Positions 21,100-23,904 of a stretch of 23,904 bases of DNA are shown piece by piece. Both the position numbers and the translations under genes were made by a program. Location of the stretch: positions 1-23,904 of IMG/VR virus record IMGVR_UViG_3300028388_000793, one strand, 5' to 3'. The stretch comes from a virus. A model generated the notes under the pieces. That model saw nothing but the letters and a program-made list of their open reading frames with translations, made no database searches and was not told the DNA's origin. How positions within the stretch are numbered: position 1 is the stretch's first letter; every line of letters starts with the position of its first letter.

Positions 21100-21290
21100 T
21101 AGTAACGCTCCTCCCAGTGGTAATAGAACTTAGAGAGCTCAGAACGGATATGCTTCAGATCAACCATGAACGCCTGATCAGTCTCATCGACCTTGTTACG
21201 CTTCGCCTGACGCTGGAGTTCGGCTACCAGGTCTTCCATGTTGTCTAGAAGACTGCCCATGTTACCCATAATGCGATCGCGATGTTTCAT
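21099..21290 (-). CDS. Small helical phage protein, 63 aa
   Basis: MKHRDRIMGNMGSLLDNMED, then VAELQRQAKRNKVDETDQAF and a C-terminal SKFYYHWEERY. Mostly amphipathic helix with an acidic-basic pattern. Both ends are coupled to neighbours (ATGA). No recognised family. Confidence 0.6.
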   Translation of the reverse strand: MKHRDRIMGNMGSLLDNMEDLVAELQRQAKRNKVDETDQAFMVDLKHIRSELSKFYYHWEERY

Positions 21291-21448
21291 TGCTGAACCT
21301 CCATCTCGTGTACGTACACATCCATGTCATACTCAGAGCATTTTTCTTCGAGTTCATTACCGCGAGCTAGAGCAGCCTCTTCGGTAGCGAACACACCGAT
21401 CATTTCAGAATCCGTCCAGCCCTTCAACTCCAACACATACACAGTCAT
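21287..21448 (-). CDS. Hypothetical phage protein, 53 aa
   Basis: MTVYVLELKGWTDSEMIGVF continues ATEEAALARGNELEEKCSEY and ends DVYVHEMEVQQ. The beta-alpha-beta layout with a short helix (EEAALARGNELEEK) resembles small phage proteins of the DUF7336-like kind. The ATG at 21448 has a GGAGG site about 8 nt upstream, and its stop overlaps the next start (ATGA). Confidence 0.65.
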   Translation of the reverse strand: MTVYVLELKGWTDSEMIGVFATEEAALARGNELEEKCSEYDMDVYVHEMEVQQ

Positions 21449-21840
21449 TACACTGCCTCCTTGTACTCGTCGAATCCGAAAGGTGCAACCTCGTAGGTCT
21501 TGCCGTCGAAGGTGATCAGGTCGCCGATCATCATGGAACGCTCGCCGAGGATCTTGTAAATCTCGACGCCATCTTCGCTCCCAGAGACTTTCACGACGGG
21601 ATGCTTACCGACGAACTTGACGTTCGGCGAGTAGTCGAGGTTCTGCAGACCCTCACGCTCGTCAAGGGACCCTTCGAAGTTGGGACCGAAGGACCAGGAC
21701 CCACGGATGTTCTGGAGCAGGCAGTAGACGTGTTCGAGAGCGCAGTCCGTGTCCATACCCGTCGGGACGTTGATCTCAGCCACACACTTCACTTCGGTTT
21801 CCTCGAGCTTGCGGTTGACGTAGTATGCGTATGCTTTCAT
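21448..21840 (-). CDS. Hypothetical phage protein, 130 aa, first gene of an early operon
   Basis: The first gene behind the third cassette promoter (21871-21899). MKAYAYYVNRKLEETEVKCV, then a C-terminal domain with KVSGSEDGVEIYKILGERSM and DLITFDGKTYEVAPFGFDEY that looks beta-rich. No family recognised. It is GC-rich compared with the window (34 of 60 bases at 21541-21600), like the corresponding first gene at 2764-3210, so codon choice or high expression may be shared. Soluble and acidic. Confidence 0.7.
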   Translation of the reverse strand: MKAYAYYVNRKLEETEVKCVAEINVPTGMDTDCALEHVYCLLQNIRGSWSFGPNFEGSLDEREGLQNLDYSPNVKFVGKHPVVKVSGSEDGVEIYKILGERSMMIGDLITFDGKTYEVAPFGFDEYKEAV

Positions 21841-21870
21841 TTCGGTTCTCTCTTCTCATTCAACAAGGGT

Positions 21871-21899
21871 ATTATCGCATATCTGGACAGAAAAGTAAA
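21871..21899 (-). promoter_or_regulatory. Sigma70-like early promoter P3
   Basis: On the minus strand TTTACT (21894-21899) and GATAAT (21871-21876) are 17 bp apart. The block before the -10 (TTTAGTTCTTTACTTTTCTG) is shared with P1 and P2, and the leader (ACCCTTG, then AATGAGAAGA) is shared with P1. It would drive the cluster 19780-21840. Confidence 0.7.
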
Positions 21900-21914
21900 G
21901 AACTAAATTACCCA

Positions 21915-21960
21915 TAAAATCAACAACTTACGTTCGCCCACCCCTAAGTTGTTGATTTTA
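21915..21960. terminator. Stem-loop SL3 of the intergenic promoter cassette
   Basis: A perfect 16-bp inverted repeat (21915-21930 and 21945-21960) encloses a 14-nt GC-rich loop (21931-21944). The arms end in runs of A/T, so it can act as an intrinsic terminator in either direction. It is the most perfect of the three stem-loops and lies between the GIY-YIG gene and promoter P3. Confidence 0.7.
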
Positions 21961-21986
21961 AAGGAAATCTTTTTTCATTGTTTTTT

Positions 21987-22012
21987 CCTATCATCGAGCG
22001 GGGGACGATAGG
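21987..22012. other. Hairpin over the stop codons of the GIY-YIG gene
   Basis: A 9-bp stem (21987-21995 and 22004-22012, one G-U wobble in the minus-strand RNA) overlaps the tandem stop codons (TGA TAG) of the gene. An A-run follows on the minus strand rather than a T-run, so it is not a classical terminator. The SprT-like gene has a similar arrangement at 3379-3393. Confidence 0.4.
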
Positions 22013-22410
22013 TGCTTGCTATGGATCTTGCATCCAATGAATTGATTATAATAATCGTCTTTTAATAATACATCATTCTCAAATTGTAATTTTGCTTCAT
22101 AATAAGAACAATCGCCTTTGGTCTTACATAATATAAGGATTTCTCTCTTATAATTATCTGGTGATTTGTTCTCTACTAATGACTTTAATTCTTCATTAGA
22201 ACCATAATAAGACTTCCAATCAGACTCTACGAGTTTAACTCTCTTTCTTGTTTTACCTTTTAATGGAGGCAATTTACGACTTGACCAAAAGAACTTTTTG
22301 CCAATATACTTCATATTTGTATCAAGTTCTGTTATAAGATATACAAACCCTTGATACTCTTTTAACAAACTTTCATCGGGTTCAAATGGTTGATTATTAT
22401 AATACCACAT
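21991..22410 (-). CDS. GIY-YIG-type endonuclease, Seg-like, 139 aa
   Basis: The N-terminal GIY-YIG motif appears as GFVYLITELDTNMKYIGKKF (residues about 21-40), where GFVYLI replaces G-I-Y and YIG is intact. Later elements are SDWKSYYGSN and CKTKGDCSYYEAKLQFEND, including the catalytic-type Glu. Related phage proteins starting MWYYN are known from T4-like phages and are grouped with Seg-type homing endonucleases. The start at 22410 (MWYYNNQPFEP) is preferred to 22437 because of the Shine-Dalgarno AAAGAG 7 nt upstream. That site is buried in a long hairpin (see 22414-22458). It probably cuts DNA of competing phages or promotes its own spread. Confidence 0.75.
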   Translation of the reverse strand: MWYYNNQPFEPDESLLKEYQGFVYLITELDTNMKYIGKKFFWSSRKLPPLKGKTRKRVKLVESDWKSYYGSNEELKSLVENKSPDNYKREILILCKTKGDCSYYEAKLQFENDVLLKDDYYNQFIGCKIHSKHLSSPAR

Positions 22411-22413
22411 AAT

Positions 22414-22458
22414 GTCGCTCTTTATCGTCATTTCCATATATAGACAATAAAGAGCGAC
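22414..22458 (-). promoter_or_regulatory. RNA hairpin masking the ribosome-binding site of the GIY-YIG gene
   Basis: Arms 22443-22458 (GTCGCTCTTTATTGTC on the minus strand) and 22414-22429 (GACGATAAAGAGCGAC) pair over 16 bp, with a single G-U wobble that is a mismatch on the opposite strand. The 13-nt loop reads TATATATGGAAAT, whose first eight bases are a weak late-promoter-like match to TATAAATA. The 3' arm holds the Shine-Dalgarno AAAGAG for the start at 22410. Confidence 0.7.
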
Positions 22459-22465
22459 TTGATAT

Positions 22466-22933
22466 TTAAAACGAGCACCAATTAACGTATACTCTTCTTT
22501 CGCCTTTTAATACTTCTGTTACTTGATGGTATGTGTCCTTTGTATAGAATATTGTCTCGCCACGCTTTAATTTTATGAGATTACCGTCAGCAATAATATC
22601 TCCGCCAAGACAAGAATCTGGTTCTGAGAGCATAGTAATAACAGTAATGTCTGTATTATGGTCTATATGTTTTTTTGCGTATGATCCTATCTTATATTTT
22701 AAGAAGTATGAAGTTTTAATATTGGCGTCTGTATATTCTTCTATCTTATTGTGTAGGTGTTGTATGGGTTTGCTTCTAGTTTTGCCTACTCCAGTTTTCT
22801 CAACATTACGAAGATTATAATTGCTATCCATAAATGAAGGATCTAGACTTGACATATAATAATCTAGAAGATTAATCTCTTCTTCATTGAAAAGATTAAT
22901 CTTGTGAGTCTTCACCACCCATCTCTCGGACAT
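22466..22933 (-). CDS. 2OG-Fe(II) oxygenase, prolyl-4-hydroxylase-like, 155 aa
   Basis: The metal site is H-x-D in KKHIDHNTDITV (His89 and Asp91), the distal ligand is His136 in DTYHQV, and the 2-oxoglutarate contact is Arg146 or Arg147 in GERRVYVNW. CLGGDIIADG lies between, and the whole follows the prolyl 4-hydroxylase order HxD ... H ... R/K. The start is placed at 22933 (MSERWVVKTHKI); other starts such as a GTG (VVKTHKIN) are possible. The first 38 nt overlap the zinc-ribbon gene. It probably hydroxylates a protein residue. In T4-like marine phages such a gene often follows nrdB. Confidence 0.8.
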   Translation of the reverse strand: MSERWVVKTHKINLFNEEEINLLDYYMSSLDPSFMDSNYNLRNVEKTGVGKTRSKPIQHLHNKIEEYTDANIKTSYFLKYKIGSYAKKHIDHNTDITVITMLSEPDSCLGGDIIADGNLIKLKRGETIFYTKDTYHQVTEVLKGERRVYVNWCSF

Positions 22934-23048
22934 CTGCTTCGGTTCCGCACATGGGACAAAAAGCAGGTTCTTCATCACAATCCATTACGAATACGTTTGT
23001 ATATGTTTCGCAAACTGCACAATAAACCTCAAATTCTTTTTCTAGCAT
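22896..23048 (-). CDS. Zinc-ribbon protein, 50 aa
   Basis: MLEKEFEVYCAVCETYTNVF, then FCPMCGTEADVRE. Cys10 and Cys13 (CAVC) and Cys31 and Cys34 (CPMC) form a two-pair zinc ribbon with a 17-residue spacer. GAGGAGG lies 6 nt before the ATG. It overlaps the 3' end of nrdB by 20 nt and the 2OG oxygenase start by 38 nt. A single small zinc ribbon next to nrdB could assist DNA metabolism, or be regulatory, but this is inference. Confidence 0.75.
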   Translation of the reverse strand: MLEKEFEVYCAVCETYTNVFVMDCDEEPAFCPMCGTEADVREMGGEDSQD

Positions 23049-23904
23049 CTTGATCCTCCTCTTCCCATCCCCACTCGCCTTCCATACCTACGACTGAATA
23101 CTCAGTCACACGCTTCTCAAAGAAGTTATCGTGAGAAGCACCATTTAAAACCCAATCCAACCAAGGCAAAGGATTATCCTTTTGCTTAAACTTGGTCTTC
23201 AGACCCAACTGAAGCAGTCTTCGGTCTGCGATATGTCTTATATATGCTCTCACTTCTTCTCGGGTTAGACCCTGAACATCATTACCTTTGAATGCTAGAT
23301 TGATGAATTTGTCCTCTAGTTTGACAGCGTTGCTTGCCATCTCATAAATCTTGGACTTCAGTTCGTCATTAACAATGCGAGGATGTTCTTCACAGAAAGT
23401 ACGGAACAGCTTGGCATTACCCTGCACATGAATCGTCTCATCCCGAATGGACCACTCAACAATGGTGCCCATGCCTTTCATCTTGCCATGACGCTGGAAG
23501 TTAAGCAGCATGACAAAGGAAGCAAAGACTGCCAGTCCTTCATTAAACACAGACTGAGCAAGTGCTAGAGCAAGACCAGTGTGAGTGTTAATGTCACCCT
23601 GCTTCATGAAGTCAATCTTGTCTGCCATCTCCTTGTACTCTAGGAACGCATGATACTCTTCGTCAGGCAGACCCAGAGTGTCATTCAGCAGAGCATAGGC
23701 ACGTTGGTGGACTGCTTCCCGTCCAGCAAACGAGGAAAGCATGTTGCGAACTTCATTGTTCTTAAACTTAGGAATCAGCAGTTCGTGGTAGTTCTCGCCT
23801 ACCTGTACATCAGACTGAGTGAATAGACGAAGAACTTGAGTAATAAACTCTTTTTCGTCTTCAGTCAGTTTAGTCTTCCAGTCTTGGACATCTTCGGAGA
23901 GTTC
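23029..23904 (-). CDS. nrdB: Ribonucleotide reductase class Ia beta subunit, partial (C-terminal 291 aa)
   Basis: Diiron and radical residues are conserved: LRLFTQSDVQ (Asp ligand), SSFAGREAVHQRAYALLN (Glu, His and the radical Tyr in E-x-x-H-x-x-x-Y), NEGLAVFASFV (Glu) and RDETIHVQGN (Glu and His). The C-terminus EEEDQDARKRI is short and does not obviously carry the usual docking tail. NrdB makes the tyrosyl radical for NrdA, so deoxyribonucleotides are made for phage replication. The gene is open at the right edge; its start is outside the window. It is followed by the zinc-ribbon and 2OG oxygenase genes. Confidence 0.95.
   Translation of the reverse strand, partial: ELSEDVQDWKTKLTEDEKEFITQVLRLFTQSDVQVGENYHELLIPKFKNNEVRNMLSSFAGREAVHQRAYALLNDTLGLPDEEYHAFLEYKEMADKIDFMKQGDINTHTGLALALAQSVFNEGLAVFASFVMLLNFQRHGKMKGMGTIVEWSIRDETIHVQGNAKLFRTFCEEHPRIVNDELKSKIYEMASNAVKLEDKFINLAFKGNDVQGLTREEVRAYIRHIADRRLLQLGLKTKFKQKDNPLPWLDWVLNGASHDNFFEKRVTEYSVVGMEGEWGWEEEDQDARKRI

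Overview
The window looks like part of the genome of a T4-superfamily tailed phage (myovirus type) of a Gram-negative, probably marine, host. The grounds are a class Ia ribonucleotide reductase beta subunit, PhoH, a T4-type lysozyme, an overlapping inner/outer spanin pair, a GIY-YIG nuclease, a thermonuclease-like protein, an exact T4-type late promoter octamer (TATAAATA, 4281-4288), and about 50 tightly packed, mostly co-oriented genes with 4-20 nt start/stop overlaps. The spanin pair with a lipoprotein requires an outer membrane. No photosynthesis genes, tRNAs, transposons or CRISPR arrays are visible. The exact host cannot be named from the sequence.

Layout. (A) 1-3210, minus: thirteen complete small genes plus the start of a fourteenth at the edge, transcribed from a sigma70-like promoter at 3242-3270. 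(B) 3393-4135, minus: a SprT-like metallopeptidase and a basic small protein behind a second, related promoter region. (C) 4281-5399, plus: the only plus-strand genes, an isolated two-gene late operon. (D) 5396-7687, minus: a tiny membrane protein, a sugar-transferase-like protein, a thermonuclease, a small conserved protein and the spanin pair. (E) 7680-17442, minus: a roughly 10 kb glycan island holding six glycosyltransferase-like genes, a sulfotransferase, a methyltransferase, a radical SAM/SPASM enzyme, a carbamoyltransferase, a 2OG-Fe(II) oxygenase and a HAD phosphatase, with an EF-hand membrane protein (holin candidate) embedded. (F) 17405-19743, minus: small genes, lysozyme, PhoH and two conserved phage proteins. 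(G) 19780-21840, minus: another small-gene early cluster behind a third copy of the promoter/stem-loop module. (H) 21991-23904, minus: GIY-YIG nuclease, 2OG-Fe(II) oxygenase, zinc-ribbon protein and NrdB, which runs off the window.

How it works together. Three copies of an intergenic cassette (stem-loop, then a conserved block containing the -35 element, then a -10) at about 3240-3345, 4160-4240 and 21870-21960 separate gene blocks and probably end one transcript and start the next in early infection. They resemble the promoter-early stem-loop (PeSL) cassettes described in T4-type coliphages. Late expression is suggested by TATAAATA-like octamers. The glycan island lies between the spanins and the lysozyme and could build or decorate a sugar on the virion or on the cell surface. 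A long RNA hairpin directly in front of the GIY-YIG gene covers its ribosome-binding site and has a weak late-promoter-like octamer in its loop, the layout known from T4 I-TevI and lysozyme mRNAs.
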